Part shown: positions 18,987 through 28,464 of the stretch, one piece after another | Position numbering within the stretch: position 1 is the stretch's first letter | Layout of the letters: every line of letters begins with the position of its first letter | DNA from: Rhizobium sp. Leaf453 | GTDB lineage: Bacteria; Pseudomonadota; Alphaproteobacteria; Rhizobiales; Rhizobiaceae | Direction: 5' to 3' | Assembly (NCBI RefSeq): GCF_001425605.1 | Contig: NZ_LMRG01000010.1 | Span: 51,058-115,057 of the forward strand | DNA length: 64,000 nucleotides | Made by a program: the position numbers and the translations under genes | Notes under the pieces: generated by a model | Database searches by the model: none | What the model saw: only the letters and a program-made list of their open reading frames with translations | Told to the model about the DNA's origin: nothing

Positions 18987-19795
18987 AAGTTGTGCTTTTC
19001 TGCGGGGGCATGGGAACCCGCATCCGCGAATACTCCGAGAATGTCCCTAAGCCGATGATCCCGCTCGGCTCGCAACCGATACTGCGTCACGTGATGCAGT
19101 ACTATGCCGACTACGGCCATGATGAGTTCATCCTCTGCCTCGGCTACAAGGCCAACGTCATCAAGGACTTCTTCCTCAACGCCAAGCCGCAGATGTTTCG
19201 CGACTGCGTGGTGTCGGAAGGCGGAAATGTCGAACTTCTGGGAGCATCGCGCCCCGACTGGCGCATTTCCCTCATCGACACCGGTATCTGGCGCAACATC
19301 GGCGAGCGGCTCTGGGCCGTCCGCCACCACGTCAGGAACGAAAATATATTCCTGGCCAATTACAGCGACGGCCTGAGCAATGTCGATCTCGACGATATGA
19401 TCGCCAAGTTCGAGTCCAGCGGAAAGATGGCGTGCTTCCTCGCCGTTCGCCCGCCCCTGACCTACCATCTAGCAGATATCGAGGAGGACGGAAGGGTTCG
19501 CGAGTTCCGGTCTTCGCAGCGGTCCGACATCTGGATCAACGGCGGCTTTTTCCTGATGCGCGGCGAGATATTCGATTACATGCGCGAAGGCGAGGAACTC
19601 GTGCTCGAGCCGTTTGCGCGCCTGATCGCCGACAACATGCTGATGGCCTACAAGCACAAGGGTTTCTGGCGCTCTATGGATACCCTGCGCGACTGGCAGT
19701 CGCTTGAGGAGATGGTGGAGCGCGGCGAGATGCCCTGGGTCGCGGGTCGCGACGGGAGCGTCGAGGAGAGTTCGCGGGTGGTCACCATATTATGA
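18983..19795 (+). CDS. Sugar-1-phosphate nucleotidyltransferase (RfbF-like)
   Basis: 270 residues, close to glucose-1-phosphate cytidylyltransferase (RfbF) in size and order. The nucleotide-binding signature is VLFCGGMGTRIREYSENVPKPM. ILCLGYKANVIKDFF, FLANYSDGLSNVDL (metal Asp) and INGGFFLMR follow. It makes an NDP-sugar (CDP-glucose in the best-known members; the nucleotide here is not proven). Overlaps of 4 bp with both neighbours show a tight operon with the C-methyltransferase and PIG-L genes. Supports activation of the precursor of an unusual deoxysugar. Confidence 0.88.
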   Translation: MKVVLFCGGMGTRIREYSENVPKPMIPLGSQPILRHVMQYYADYGHDEFILCLGYKANVIKDFFLNAKPQMFRDCVVSEGGNVELLGASRPDWRISLIDTGIWRNIGERLWAVRHHVRNENIFLANYSDGLSNVDLDDMIAKFESSGKMACFLAVRPPLTYHLADIEEDGRVREFRSSQRSDIWINGGFFLMRGEIFDYMREGEELVLEPFARLIADNMLMAYKHKGFWRSMDTLRDWQSLEEMVERGEMPWVAGRDGSVEESSRVVTIL

Positions 19796-20445
19796 GGGCG
19801 CTGCCGCTCGCATCCCGGGGTGAGCGCCTTTCGATCCTCTGCCTTGGCGCCCATTCCGACGACATCGAGATTGGCGTGGGCGGTACGATCCTCAGCCTTT
19901 TGGCCGAGGAGGTCGAACTCGATGTTCACTGGTGCGTGTTGAGCGCGACCGGCGAACGCGCGGCGGAGGCAACCACATCGGCGAATGCCTTTCTCACGAA
20001 GGCGACGTCCAGCAAAATCGAATGCGCTGAGTTCGAGGACAGCTTCTTCCCGAGCCAGCGCAGGCAGATCAAGACATGGCTGACCCTACTCCGCGGGCGC
20101 ACGAATGCCGAGGTGGTGTTCACCCACAGCCTTCGCGACAGCCATCAGGATCACCGCGAGATTAGCCAACTGACGACCAACATCTTCCGGGACCACATTG
20201 TCCTCGAATACGAGATTCCGAAATGGGACGGCGATCTGACGGCACGTAATGCCTATGTGCCGTTTGACGCCCCCATCATGGAACAGAAAATCGACCTTCT
20301 GATGAAGCATTTTGCCACACAGCGCTCCAAGGACTGGTTCGACCCGGACACCTTTCGCGGACTGGCGCGCCTGCGCGGTGTTGAATGCCGCGCGCCGGGC
20401 CGCTTCGCCGAAGCTTTCACGATCCGCAAGCTGCGCTTGTGCTGA
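19792..20445 (+). CDS. PIG-L/LmbE-type deacetylase
   Basis: 217 residues. The metal site is LGAHSDDIEIGVGG near residues 18-31 (AHxDD type) plus FTHSLRDSHQDHREI near 105-120 (HxxH). These enzymes remove N-acetyl groups from amino sugars, including GlcNAc-type lipid or nucleotide precursors. Start and stop contexts show a 4-bp overlap with the nucleotidyltransferase gene. With the upstream aminotransferase and C-methyltransferase it suggests that the polymer or its precursor carries an amino or deacetylated sugar (inference). Confidence 0.85.
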   Translation: MRALPLASRGERLSILCLGAHSDDIEIGVGGTILSLLAEEVELDVHWCVLSATGERAAEATTSANAFLTKATSSKIECAEFEDSFFPSQRRQIKTWLTLLRGRTNAEVVFTHSLRDSHQDHREISQLTTNIFRDHIVLEYEIPKWDGDLTARNAYVPFDAPIMEQKIDLLMKHFATQRSKDWFDPDTFRGLARLRGVECRAPGRFAEAFTIRKLRLC

Positions 20446-20514
20446 AACCGATTGCATTCTGAGCCGCCAGACACGGAAAAACTGACGACATGATGTTGGA
20501 ATGGAGATGGACCA

Positions 20515-21285
20515 ATGACCGATAAACGCCGGACAGACATGACAACGTCGAGCGGAACAGAGGATGCTCTAATTTTCAGCCAGCAAGAACTCTCCGACAC
20601 GTCGCAACGCTTCAAGTTCGCCCCTGACGACTTTGTTGCCGTGATCGACCAGAGAACGTTGACGCGCGAATGTCTTGCCCAAGCGCTAAACGCTCATCCG
20701 AACGCACTGATCGCACGCACTTTCACCTCGCTTCAGCATTGGAAGACCATCGGCAAACCGCAGCAGGGTACCTTGCGCGCCGTGCTTCTCAATGTGACCA
20801 ACGGCTCGTCTGAGGAGATCGATGCCGAGGTCCGCGCAGCCGTTGCCGAGTTCGAGCCGGTTGCGGTGGTTGTCCTGTCGCAGGATCAGGACCTGCGCGC
20901 CATTCTGCACATAATCGGCATGGGTGTTTGCGGATACATTCCGACCTCAGTCGACATAGGTGTGTGTATCCAGGCACTATACCTCGCCATCGCCGGCGGC
21001 CGATTTGTTCCCGCAAGCAGCCTGCTTTCGATGCGGGAGTTCCTGGAGTTGTCGAGCGTACGCAACATCGCCGGTGACGGTTCGTTTACAGCCCGCCAGA
21101 CCGCCGTCGCGGAGGCGCTGCGCTGCGGCAAGGCCAATAAGCTGATCGCGCGAGAGCTGCAGCTCTGCGAAAGCACGGTGAAAGTCCATATTCGCAACAT
21201 CATGAAGAAGCTTGGCGCTACCAACCGGACCGAGGTGGCTTTCAAGATCGGCGGTAACGTTTGCTTTTCGCAGGCCTACGCCTGA
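20515..21285 (+). CDS. LuxR-family regulator with degenerate receiver domain (copy 2)
   Basis: 256 residues, paralogous to the protein at 5272-6030 over most of its length. The HTH (FTARQTAVAEALRCGKANKL...CESTVKVHIRNIMKKLGATNRTE) is nearly the same, so the two may bind similar DNA. The receiver-like half again lacks the phospho-Asp (VLLNVTNGS), has IDQ for the acidic pair and GYIPTSV where the Lys should be. GGAG lies eight bases before the ATG. It directly precedes the wzc-like and wza-like export genes, as copy 1 precedes wzx. Confidence 0.87.
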   Translation: MTDKRRTDMTTSSGTEDALIFSQQELSDTSQRFKFAPDDFVAVIDQRTLTRECLAQALNAHPNALIARTFTSLQHWKTIGKPQQGTLRAVLLNVTNGSSEEIDAEVRAAVAEFEPVAVVVLSQDQDLRAILHIIGMGVCGYIPTSVDIGVCIQALYLAIAGGRFVPASSLLSMREFLELSSVRNIAGDGSFTARQTAVAEALRCGKANKLIARELQLCESTVKVHIRNIMKKLGATNRTEVAFKIGGNVCFSQAYA

Positions 21286-21331
21286 TGGGCGAGCGCGGAT
21301 GTTTCAAACGAGGCAGTAGAGGTGACAACAG

Positions 21332-23518
21332 ATGATTCACTCCGAGCCACTTCTGGCAACAGGTGAGCATTCGCTTCCGTTGGTGCTGTCACTCATCATC
21401 GAGCGCAGGGCATTCGTTGGATCCTGCATTGCAGCCGGTATCCTTCTGGGCCTTGCCGGATACGTCGTGAGCCCGCCGAAATACACCGCAGAAGCGGTCC
21501 TTGCGTTGGATGTGCGCAAGCTGCAGGCGCTCCCTTCGGAATCAGTGGTCTCGGCACTGCCGCAGGAAAGCCCGGTGCTGCGCACCGAAATAGACATCAT
21601 AGGCTCGCGCATGATGGCGGAACGCGTTCTTCTGTTGCTTCAGGACATGTCCTGGTCCGACAACGTGGGCGAGCGCTCGATGGCGGCAATCCTATCGCCG
21701 CTGCCAAAGGAGACTCGGCGTCCCGAAGGCGATCTCGACGCAAAAACCAAACTTTCCTATGCGGGGATTGTCAACGACATGATGTCGCATGTCAGGGCGG
21801 TCAATGACGGACGGTCATACACGATCTACATCTCGTTCGTGAGCGGCAGTCCTCAATACGCAGCGGCGGTCGCAAACGCCTACGGCCAGGCGTATATCGC
21901 CTATCAGATCGATCTCCAGACGACTGCGACCCGGCGCGTCAGCGAATGGCTGGGAAGCCGGCTCATCAACCTTCGGGCGGCACTGGAAGAGGCCGAGCGC
22001 GCAGCAACGAGCTTCCGCGAAGACGCCGGCCTGATGAAGGCCAACGGCATCACGCTGCAAACCCAGCAGATCGCAGCCCTGAACGGCGAACTCGCCTCCC
22101 TGAGGGCAAGGCTGGCAGGCTCGGTCGCTCGCCTCGCGACGGCAACAGAGGCGATTGCCGGCCATTCCAGCCTCTCCCTCACGGAAGTTCTGGCATCGCC
22201 GACCATCCAGCAACTCCGTGTCGAAGAGGCGCGCATCGATCGCGCGCTTTCCGAAATCCGGGAAAGCGGCGCTAGCAGGAACCCGGCGCTAACAGCGCTG
22301 GAATCACAGCTCTTATCGATCAAGAAGCAGATCTCGCTTGAAACAAACCAGATTATCGGCAGCCTGCGAAACGAAATCGATGTGTCACGCAAACAGCAAT
22401 CTGCGCTGGAGGCAAGCCTGCGAACGATGCAGAAATCGATGTCGGAAACAAGCCGCGCCATTGTCCATGCCGACCAGCTCGACCGCGAGGCGAGTGCCAA
22501 TCGCGCCATCTACGAAAGTTATCTCACGCGCTACAAGCAGACAATCGAGCAAGACGGCATTGCAACGGCGGAGGCACGCATCATTTCCCGCGCCATGCCG
22601 TCAGACAAACCGTCAAGCCCCAACCTGACGCTCTGGCTTCTCATCGGTTTTATTGCCGGTTTGGCAACCGGTTTGGGACTGGCGCTGTTGCAGAGCCTCC
22701 TCGATAAGTCTGTCGGTTCACTTGATGCACTGGAGAAGAAGGTCGGATTACCCGTCCTTGGTACCGTGCCCGATCTCGGCGCGCCAGGCGGAATGAGGTC
22801 GGGTGGGATCGATGTGGGGAAGCACGATTTTAACAACGCGCTTGCCGACCTTCAGGCCCGACTACGCCTCAACAAGAACAGAAGTACGGCCCATTCCATC
22901 GCGATCACCTCGCGGGCCCGGTACGATGGAAAGTCGTTTTTGATCGCGCATCTTGGGCGCTCCTTTGCTGCTTCCGGCAGGAAGACCATAATCGTTGATG
23001 CAAACCTCAGGACACCGACGATCGGTGACGAGTTCTGCACCGGCCTCGCCCCGTGCCTGTCTACGGTGGTGCGCGACGGGCTTCCGCTCGATGAGGCAAT
23101 CCGCCATGAACGGACCTCCGGTGTCGACGTCATCTGCTCGCGCGCGTCGAATTTTCCTGCAGAGTTCGTGCTGGGCAATACCCAGTTTTCGGTGCTGCTC
23201 GACACTTTGAAATCTCGCTATGATGTCGTTCTGATCGATACCCCAGCGCTATCGGAAGGCGCTGACGCCGTAAGCATTGCAGTTCTGGCTGATGCGACGG
23301 TGATCGTCGTGCGAATGGACCGCGCAGACATTCCCGACTTGGCCACTGCGACGAAAATGCTGCTGCTTGCGGGGCGAAACATCATCGGCATCGTGGTCAA
23401 TGACCGCTCCAGCCGCGGCGGGCTGTGCTACCGCATATCTCGCAATCTCGCCGCGGTCGGCAAGGCCGGCGCGACTCGTCTCTCGTTAAAGCCGATGATG
23501 TTCAAAAAGGAAGCATAA
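21332..23518 (+). CDS. Wzc/ExoP-like polysaccharide co-polymerase with degenerate Walker A
   Basis: 728 residues. An N-terminal membrane segment (FVGSCIAAGILLGLAGYVV, ~30-50), a periplasmic coiled-coil Wzz-type region with a long heptad stretch (~200-430), a second membrane segment near 435-460 (LWLLIGFIAGLATGLGLALL), and a cytoplasmic BY-kinase-like domain. The P-loop reads TSRARYDGKSF, lacking the first Gly of a normal Walker A. TIIVDANLRTP (Walker A') and VVLIDTP are present. The C-terminus lacks a Tyr-rich cluster. It likely controls polymerisation/export length with Wza; kinase activity is doubtful. GAGGTG lies eight bases upstream, and the stop is one base before the next ATG. Confidence 0.88.
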   Translation: MIHSEPLLATGEHSLPLVLSLIIERRAFVGSCIAAGILLGLAGYVVSPPKYTAEAVLALDVRKLQALPSESVVSALPQESPVLRTEIDIIGSRMMAERVLLLLQDMSWSDNVGERSMAAILSPLPKETRRPEGDLDAKTKLSYAGIVNDMMSHVRAVNDGRSYTIYISFVSGSPQYAAAVANAYGQAYIAYQIDLQTTATRRVSEWLGSRLINLRAALEEAERAATSFREDAGLMKANGITLQTQQIAALNGELASLRARLAGSVARLATATEAIAGHSSLSLTEVLASPTIQQLRVEEARIDRALSEIRESGASRNPALTALESQLLSIKKQISLETNQIIGSLRNEIDVSRKQQSALEASLRTMQKSMSETSRAIVHADQLDREASANRAIYESYLTRYKQTIEQDGIATAEARIISRAMPSDKPSSPNLTLWLLIGFIAGLATGLGLALLQSLLDKSVGSLDALEKKVGLPVLGTVPDLGAPGGMRSGGIDVGKHDFNNALADLQARLRLNKNRSTAHSIAITSRARYDGKSFLIAHLGRSFAASGRKTIIVDANLRTPTIGDEFCTGLAPCLSTVVRDGLPLDEAIRHERTSGVDVICSRASNFPAEFVLGNTQFSVLLDTLKSRYDVVLIDTPALSEGADAVSIAVLADATVIVVRMDRADIPDLATATKMLLLAGRNIIGIVVNDRSSRGGLCYRISRNLAAVGKAGATRLSLKPMMFKKEA

Positions 23519-23519
23519 G

Positions 23520-24800
23520 ATGCAGCCGAGATGGGTTTTTACGGAACAAAGGCAGGCTACCGGCAAATACTGGACTTTCCTGTTCCGCCGCGCGGCGCTC
23601 GCGACGCTGATCTGTGCCAGTACGTACCTTTCGCCTGTAGGCATGATGAGGTCCGCAGTCGCGCAGACCTACAAGGTTTCGCCGGGCGACGTTTTGATGA
23701 TCACCGTTTATGGCGATGTCGGCCTGTCTGGGCTGTTCACCGTTAGCGTCGACGGCACGATCGGCTATCCGATCCTCGGCAATATGGATGTTTCGCAAAG
23801 AACCGTGCCGGACATTGCAAGCACTCTTCAGTCGTCGCTTTCCCAGTATATTGCCAATCTTTCAGTGGCGGTCTCCATCAAGGAATACGCGCCAGTCTAC
23901 ATTATCGGCGATGTGCGTAGCGCCGGCAAATATGAATTTCGGCCAGGCATGATCGTTCTGGAACTTTTCGCCCTCAGCGGCGGGCTGCGCGAGGCGGATG
24001 AAAAGGCGGATGCCTCCGGGTTGGAACTGGTCACAGCGCGGCAGGACTATGCCGATCTTACTCTGCAGATGCTGGCACTTGATGTCAAACGTGCGCGTCT
24101 AGAAGCAGAGCTGAAAGGGACGGATTTCGCCTACGTGATCCCGCCGACGCAAGAGGATAACGTGATCAACAACCAGATCGTGGCATCGGAGCGAACGCTG
24201 CACGAACTTGCGGTCGCAGCGATCGAGACCGAGAAGAGGAGCTTGCTGCGGCAGAAAGCCAACTACGCCGAAGAAATCGCCACGCTGGAGAAAACGACGT
24301 CACTTCGGCGCAAGGAACTTGCATCGCTGGAGGAAGAGGCTGAGGCCTCGACCATGCTGGCCAACAAGGGCCTCCTCGTTCGCTCTGAAATGCGCGAGCG
24401 GCAACGCGAGGTCTCTGGCGCGAATCGAGACATGCTCGAGGCCGGCGCCTTTTTGGCGCGCGCCCGCCAGAATGAGAACGAAACGGACCAGCGCATCCTT
24501 TCGCTTCTGCTGACTCAAAGAAATCTTGCTGCAAAGGAATTGCGGGAGGTCAGCGTCGATCTCGCGCGGCTGCGCAAGCGGCAGGCCTACAGCCTCCGGA
24601 TCATATCGGCTGTCAGCAGTGCAGCGCAACGAGCGGCGAGCGGAGAGTTGGACATCGCCCCGCAATTTTCCGCGGTTCGAATGATCGACGGAAAGTATCA
24701 CGAGAATCAGCTTGCCGAAACCGATCTTGTTCTGGCCAGTGACATCGTGCGCGTCACCGTTCCGAAGACCGCCGACGTCCTGATCGGTAGCATGCATTAA
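23520..24800 (+). CDS. Polysaccharide export protein (Wza/ExoF-like)
   Basis: 426 residues. A signal peptide (FLFRRAALATLICASTYL...VAQ) precedes the export domain YKVSPGDVLMITVYGDVGLSGLFTVSVDG, followed by an SLBB-like GDVRSAGKYEFRPGMIVLELFALSGG. The second half is a long alpha-helical region with AELKG/LEEEAEAS-type heptads, as in rhizobial ExoF. A single base separates it from the Wzc-like gene. It forms or feeds the outer-membrane export route of the EPS. Confidence 0.88.
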   Translation: MQPRWVFTEQRQATGKYWTFLFRRAALATLICASTYLSPVGMMRSAVAQTYKVSPGDVLMITVYGDVGLSGLFTVSVDGTIGYPILGNMDVSQRTVPDIASTLQSSLSQYIANLSVAVSIKEYAPVYIIGDVRSAGKYEFRPGMIVLELFALSGGLREADEKADASGLELVTARQDYADLTLQMLALDVKRARLEAELKGTDFAYVIPPTQEDNVINNQIVASERTLHELAVAAIETEKRSLLRQKANYAEEIATLEKTTSLRRKELASLEEEAEASTMLANKGLLVRSEMRERQREVSGANRDMLEAGAFLARARQNENETDQRILSLLLTQRNLAAKELREVSVDLARLRKRQAYSLRIISAVSSAAQRAASGELDIAPQFSAVRMIDGKYHENQLAETDLVLASDIVRVTVPKTADVLIGSMH

Positions 24801-24844
24801 CTCCCTTTGATTTGCGATAAGGGCTCCATCGAACGAGGCCTACT

Positions 24845-24859
24845 AGTGGCGGAGCCACT
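24845..24859. terminator. Short hairpin between convergent genes
   Basis: agtggc-gga-gccact is a perfect 6-bp hairpin between the wza-like and fcl genes. There is no T-run, so termination is only suspected from its position between convergent genes. Confidence 0.3.
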
Positions 24860-24864
24860 TCCCG

Positions 24865-25848
24865 TCAGCCGTTTGCCGCTCGTGTGGCGTAGCCTGATCT
24901 TTGCCAGGACATGTAGACATCGTGGACGCCGTCCATGAAACGGGTCGATGGCGTCCACCCAAGGGATCTCAGCTTGGAAGCATCGACGAGTTTGCGCGGG
25001 GTTCCGTCGGGCTTTGACGCATCGCAGACGACGTGTCCTTGGTAGCCGACAACTTTTGCGACCACTGTCGCAAGATCGCGGATAGAGATTTCGTCGCCCG
25101 ACCCGATGTTCACGATGTCCTGCTCATCGTAGCATTTCATAAGGTGAACGCAGGCGTCCGCCATGTCGTCGACATGCAGGAATTCGCGCATTGGCGTACC
25201 GGTCCCCCAAAGGACAACGCTGTTTCGTCCGCTGATCTTAGCCTCGTGCATCTTCCGTATCAACGCCGGGAGCACATGTGCCGTCTCTAAGTCGAAATTG
25301 TCGCCCGGGCCGTAGAGATTGGTCGGCATGACCGACAGGAAATGCTTGCCGTGCTGCTGCTTGTAGGCCTCCGCTAGTTTAATGCCGGCGATCTTGGCGA
25401 CGCTGTAGGCTTCGTTCGTCACCTCGAGGCGACCGCTGAGCAGTGCCGTCTCCCGTATCGGCTGGTCTGCGAACTTCGGATAGATGCAGCTGGAGCCGAT
25501 CCATAGCAGCTTCTCGACGCCAATGTCGGCTGCGGTCTTCATGACGTTAAATGCGATCATCGCGTTGATATAGAGAAAGTCTGCCGGATAACGCGAGTTG
25601 GCGACGATACCGCCGACCCGCGCGGCCGCGATGAAGATGGCTTGCGGACGACGGCTCTTCATCCAATCCTCGGTGTCTGCCTGGCGCGTCAGGTCGAGGC
25701 TGTCGTGGCTTTCCGTCAGAATAGTGCACCGCTCCCGTTCCAGGCGGCGAACGAGTGCCGAACCGACCATGCCGGCATGTCCTGCGACCCAGACGTTCTT
25801 GTCAATGAGGCTGAACGGGTGCACGTCGGTATCATCCATGAAAGTCAT
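24865..25848 (-). CDS. fcl: GDP-L-fucose synthase
   Basis: 327 residues, the family's usual size. NADP loop [16 protein letters not shown], catalytic Ser in [17 protein letters not shown] (YxxxK), [10 protein letters not shown] and [16 protein letters not shown] are standard Fcl/WcaG motifs. It converts GDP-4-keto-6-deoxymannose to GDP-L-fucose. It is downstream of, and overlaps by 17 bp, the gmd gene that makes its substrate. L-fucose is therefore a likely EPS component. Confidence 0.93.
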   Translation of the reverse strand: MTFMDDTDVHPFSLIDKNVWVAGHAGMVGSALVRRLERERCTILTESHDSLDLTRQADTEDWMKSRRPQAIFIAAARVGGIVANSRYPADFLYINAMIAFNVMKTAADIGVEKLLWIGSSCIYPKFADQPIRETALLSGRLEVTNEAYSVAKIAGIKLAEAYKQQHGKHFLSVMPTNLYGPGDNFDLETAHVLPALIRKMHEAKISGRNSVVLWGTGTPMREFLHVDDMADACVHLMKCYDEQDIVNIGSGDEISIRDLATVVAKVVGYQGHVVCDASKPDGTPRKLVDASKLRSLGWTPSTRFMDGVHDVYMSWQRSGYATRAANG

Positions 25849-26902
25849 TGCGGCGCTCCTGCAACTGGACCGACCTTAGGTCAGCTTCCACCATCTCGCT
25901 CACAAGATCCTGAAATGAAGTTGTGTGGACCCATCCGAGTTGCCTTCGCGCCTTCGAAGGGTCCCCTAGCAGAAGCTCCACGTCCGTACGCCGCAGATGG
26001 CGCGGATCGACCTCGATCAATCGGCGGCCGCTTTTGCGGTCGTAACCCTTCTCGTCGAGGCCCTCGCCGTCCCACTCGATCACCTTGCCGACCACATCGA
26101 ACGCACGCTCAACGAATTCCCGGATAGTATGCGTTTCGCCGGTCGCCAGAACGTAATCGTCGGCTGAATCCTGCTGCACGATGCGCCACATTCCCTCGAC
26201 ATAATCACGGGCATGGCCCCAATCCCGCCGGGCATCGAGATTGCCGAGGCGCAACATGTCCTGCATGCCGTGCTCCATGCCAGCAACTGCACGGGTGATC
26301 TTGCGCGTCACAAATGTCTCCCCCCGCATCGGGCTTTCGTGGTTGAAGAGAATGCCGTTCGACGCGTGTATTCCGTAAGCGTGCCGGTAGTTGATCGTCA
26401 TCCAGTAAGCGTAAAGCTTGGCGGCGGCATAGGGGCTGCGCGGCTGAAACGCCGTGCCCTCATGCTGCGGAACCTGCGCACTGTTGCCGAAGAGCTCGGA
26501 TGTTGATGCCTGGTAGAAGCGGCATGTCTTTTCCATCTTTAGGATACGCAACGCCTCCAGTAACCTCAGCGTGCCGATTGCATCTGTGTTAGCCGTATAT
26601 TCGGGAGTCTCAAAGCTGACCTGAACATGGCTCTGGGCTCCGAGGTTGTAGATTTCGTCCGGCTGCACTTCTTGAATGACGCGGCAAAGGTTGGTCGCAT
26701 CGGTCAGATCGCCGAAATGCAGATGGAACCGGACGTTTTCACCACGCGGATCCTGGTGAAGGTGATCTATGCGCCCGGTATTGAAGGACGACGAGCGACG
26801 TTTCAGGCCATGGACGATGTACCCCTTCTTGAGGAGGAGTTCACTTAGATAGCATCCGTCCTGGCCTGTTACGCCGATAATGAGAGCAACCTTATCAATC
26901 AT
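25832..26902 (-). CDS. gmd: GDP-mannose 4,6-dehydratase
   Basis: 356 residues. NADP motif [41 protein letters not shown] (YxxxK), [20 protein letters not shown] and [20 protein letters not shown] are diagnostic of Gmd. It makes GDP-4-keto-6-deoxy-D-mannose, the substrate of the adjacent fcl product. The two form one leftward operon, divergent from the glycosyltransferase run at 27208. Confidence 0.95.
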   Translation of the reverse strand: MIDKVALIIGVTGQDGCYLSELLLKKGYIVHGLKRRSSSFNTGRIDHLHQDPRGENVRFHLHFGDLTDATNLCRVIQEVQPDEIYNLGAQSHVQVSFETPEYTANTDAIGTLRLLEALRILKMEKTCRFYQASTSELFGNSAQVPQHEGTAFQPRSPYAAAKLYAYWMTINYRHAYGIHASNGILFNHESPMRGETFVTRKITRAVAGMEHGMQDMLRLGNLDARRDWGHARDYVEGMWRIVQQDSADDYVLATGETHTIREFVERAFDVVGKVIEWDGEGLDEKGYDRKSGRRLIEVDPRHLRRTDVELLLGDPSKARRQLGWVHTTSFQDLVSEMVEADLRSVQLQERRNDFHG

Positions 26903-27207
26903 CGAAAAATCCTTTGAAAGATCTCCCCGTGCCGGGCGCCGGGGCAGTCTCTTTCCAAATCTATAATTCTCGAATGCGGGTTGTTCAGCCTGTCATTTCG
27001 TGTGCTGGCGAAAGTATTTGGTCATCGGAAGGTCTATAAATTGTTCGATCCATCATCCATATGGTCAATCACTTTATACCCGAAACCACCTGAAGGCATT
27101 TTCGACAGAAAGGAAATCACTATTGGCTAAGTTGTAGCTGCATCGTCGATCGGCATAACTCTGTTTCTGATAGCTGTGCTCAGGCGCGGCACGGTCAGGG
27201 TACGACA
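26903..27207. promoter_or_regulatory. Divergent intergenic region between gmd and the GT4 run
   Basis: About 305 bases, slightly AT-rich around 27000-27130. No gene or terminator. It must contain the two divergent promoters; no strong palindrome was seen. Confidence 0.35.
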
Positions 27208-28464
27208 ATGACAATCATCTTCGCCAACAGATACTTCTATCCCGACCAGTCGGCGACAAGCCGCGTCGTATCAAAGCTGGCTTTCGCGCTTGCGGAGCGC
27301 GGATTCGATGTCCAGATTATTACCAGCCGCGCACTCCATGACCGCACTGATCAGCGGTTGGAAGCTGACGAGACGATCGCCGGCGTGCGTATCGCAAGAA
27401 TCCCGACCTCGCATTTCGGCCGCGAGACGCTGGCAGGACGCATGATCGACTACGTGGTGTTTCACGTTGCGGCATTCGCCTGGTGGCTCCGCCATGTTTC
27501 AAAGGGTGACATCTGCGTGATCTGTACCGATCCGCCGCTTCTTGCCGTCACCTCTGCCTTTGCAATCAAAATCAGGCGTGGAACATTGGTCAACTGGATA
27601 CTGGATCTCTTTCCCGAAACGGCCATCGAGCTTAGCGTTCTGCCAAGGAAGGGCTGGACCTCACGTATTTTACTCCGATTTCGCGACGCTTCGCTGCGGT
27701 GGTCAGAAATTGTCGTTTGCCCGACGCTGACGATGGCCCAACACATCCGCCGCCAGTCTGTGACCACACAGCGTGTCGCTGTCGTCCACAACTTTTCCGA
27801 CCAGAGGGAGATCTACGCTATCGCTCCGGCCGAAAACGGGTTGCGCGCGGAATGGGCGCTCCAAGGCAAGTTCGTGATCGGTTACTCTGGCAATTTCGGC
27901 CGGGCGCACGAATTCGATACTATGATCGGCGCGGCTGGAATTCTCAGGGATCGGAGCGACGTTCGCTTTCTGCTGATCGGCAGCGGCCAGAAGCTTGCGG
28001 TCGTGCGGAACAAGGTTGACCAACTCGGCCTGAAGAACGTGCTTTTCAAGCCGCTTCAGCCAAGCGATAAACTAGCGGAAAGCCTCTGTGCCGCTGACCT
28101 TCACGTAGTATCTCTAATGCCACAGCTGGAACACTGCATCGTGCCCAGCAAATTTTACGGTATCCTTGCAGCCGGTCGCCCCACAGCCTTCATCGGCGAC
28201 AGATGCGGAGAAGTCGCCCGCGCAATTGCGACGTCCGGGTGCGGAGAAACCATTCAGATCGGCGATGCGGCAGGGCTCGCGGCAATGATCGGCAGGTTGA
28301 AAGAATCGCCGGAACTGCGCGCCGGCATGGCGAAAGCGGCACAGCACCTCCTCCAAACGGAGTTTTCCACCGAAAAAGCCGTCGATCTTTGGACGGGAAT
28401 CCTGACGACGCTTCAGGTGGCGCGCGACGCGCGGGCCGCCAACTATCGCAGGCAGCCGTCATGA
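27208..28464 (+). CDS. Family 4 glycosyltransferase (WcaI/WbuB-like)
   Basis: 418 residues, GT-B. N-terminal IIFANRYFYPDQSATSRVVSKLAFALAERG and WILDLFPETAIELSVLPR are typical of WcaI/WbuB-type fucosyl- or acetaminodeoxy-sugar transferases. The donor half has FVIGYSGNFGRAHEFDTMIGAA and SKFYGILAAGRPTAFIGD. It begins a tight rightward operon (ATGA overlap with the next gene), opposite to gmd/fcl, so use of GDP-fucose is a fair guess only. Confidence 0.85.
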   Translation: MTIIFANRYFYPDQSATSRVVSKLAFALAERGFDVQIITSRALHDRTDQRLEADETIAGVRIARIPTSHFGRETLAGRMIDYVVFHVAAFAWWLRHVSKGDICVICTDPPLLAVTSAFAIKIRRGTLVNWILDLFPETAIELSVLPRKGWTSRILLRFRDASLRWSEIVVCPTLTMAQHIRRQSVTTQRVAVVHNFSDQREIYAIAPAENGLRAEWALQGKFVIGYSGNFGRAHEFDTMIGAAGILRDRSDVRFLLIGSGQKLAVVRNKVDQLGLKNVLFKPLQPSDKLAESLCAADLHVVSLMPQLEHCIVPSKFYGILAAGRPTAFIGDRCGEVARAIATSGCGETIQIGDAAGLAAMIGRLKESPELRAGMAKAAQHLLQTEFSTEKAVDLWTGILTTLQVARDARAANYRRQPS

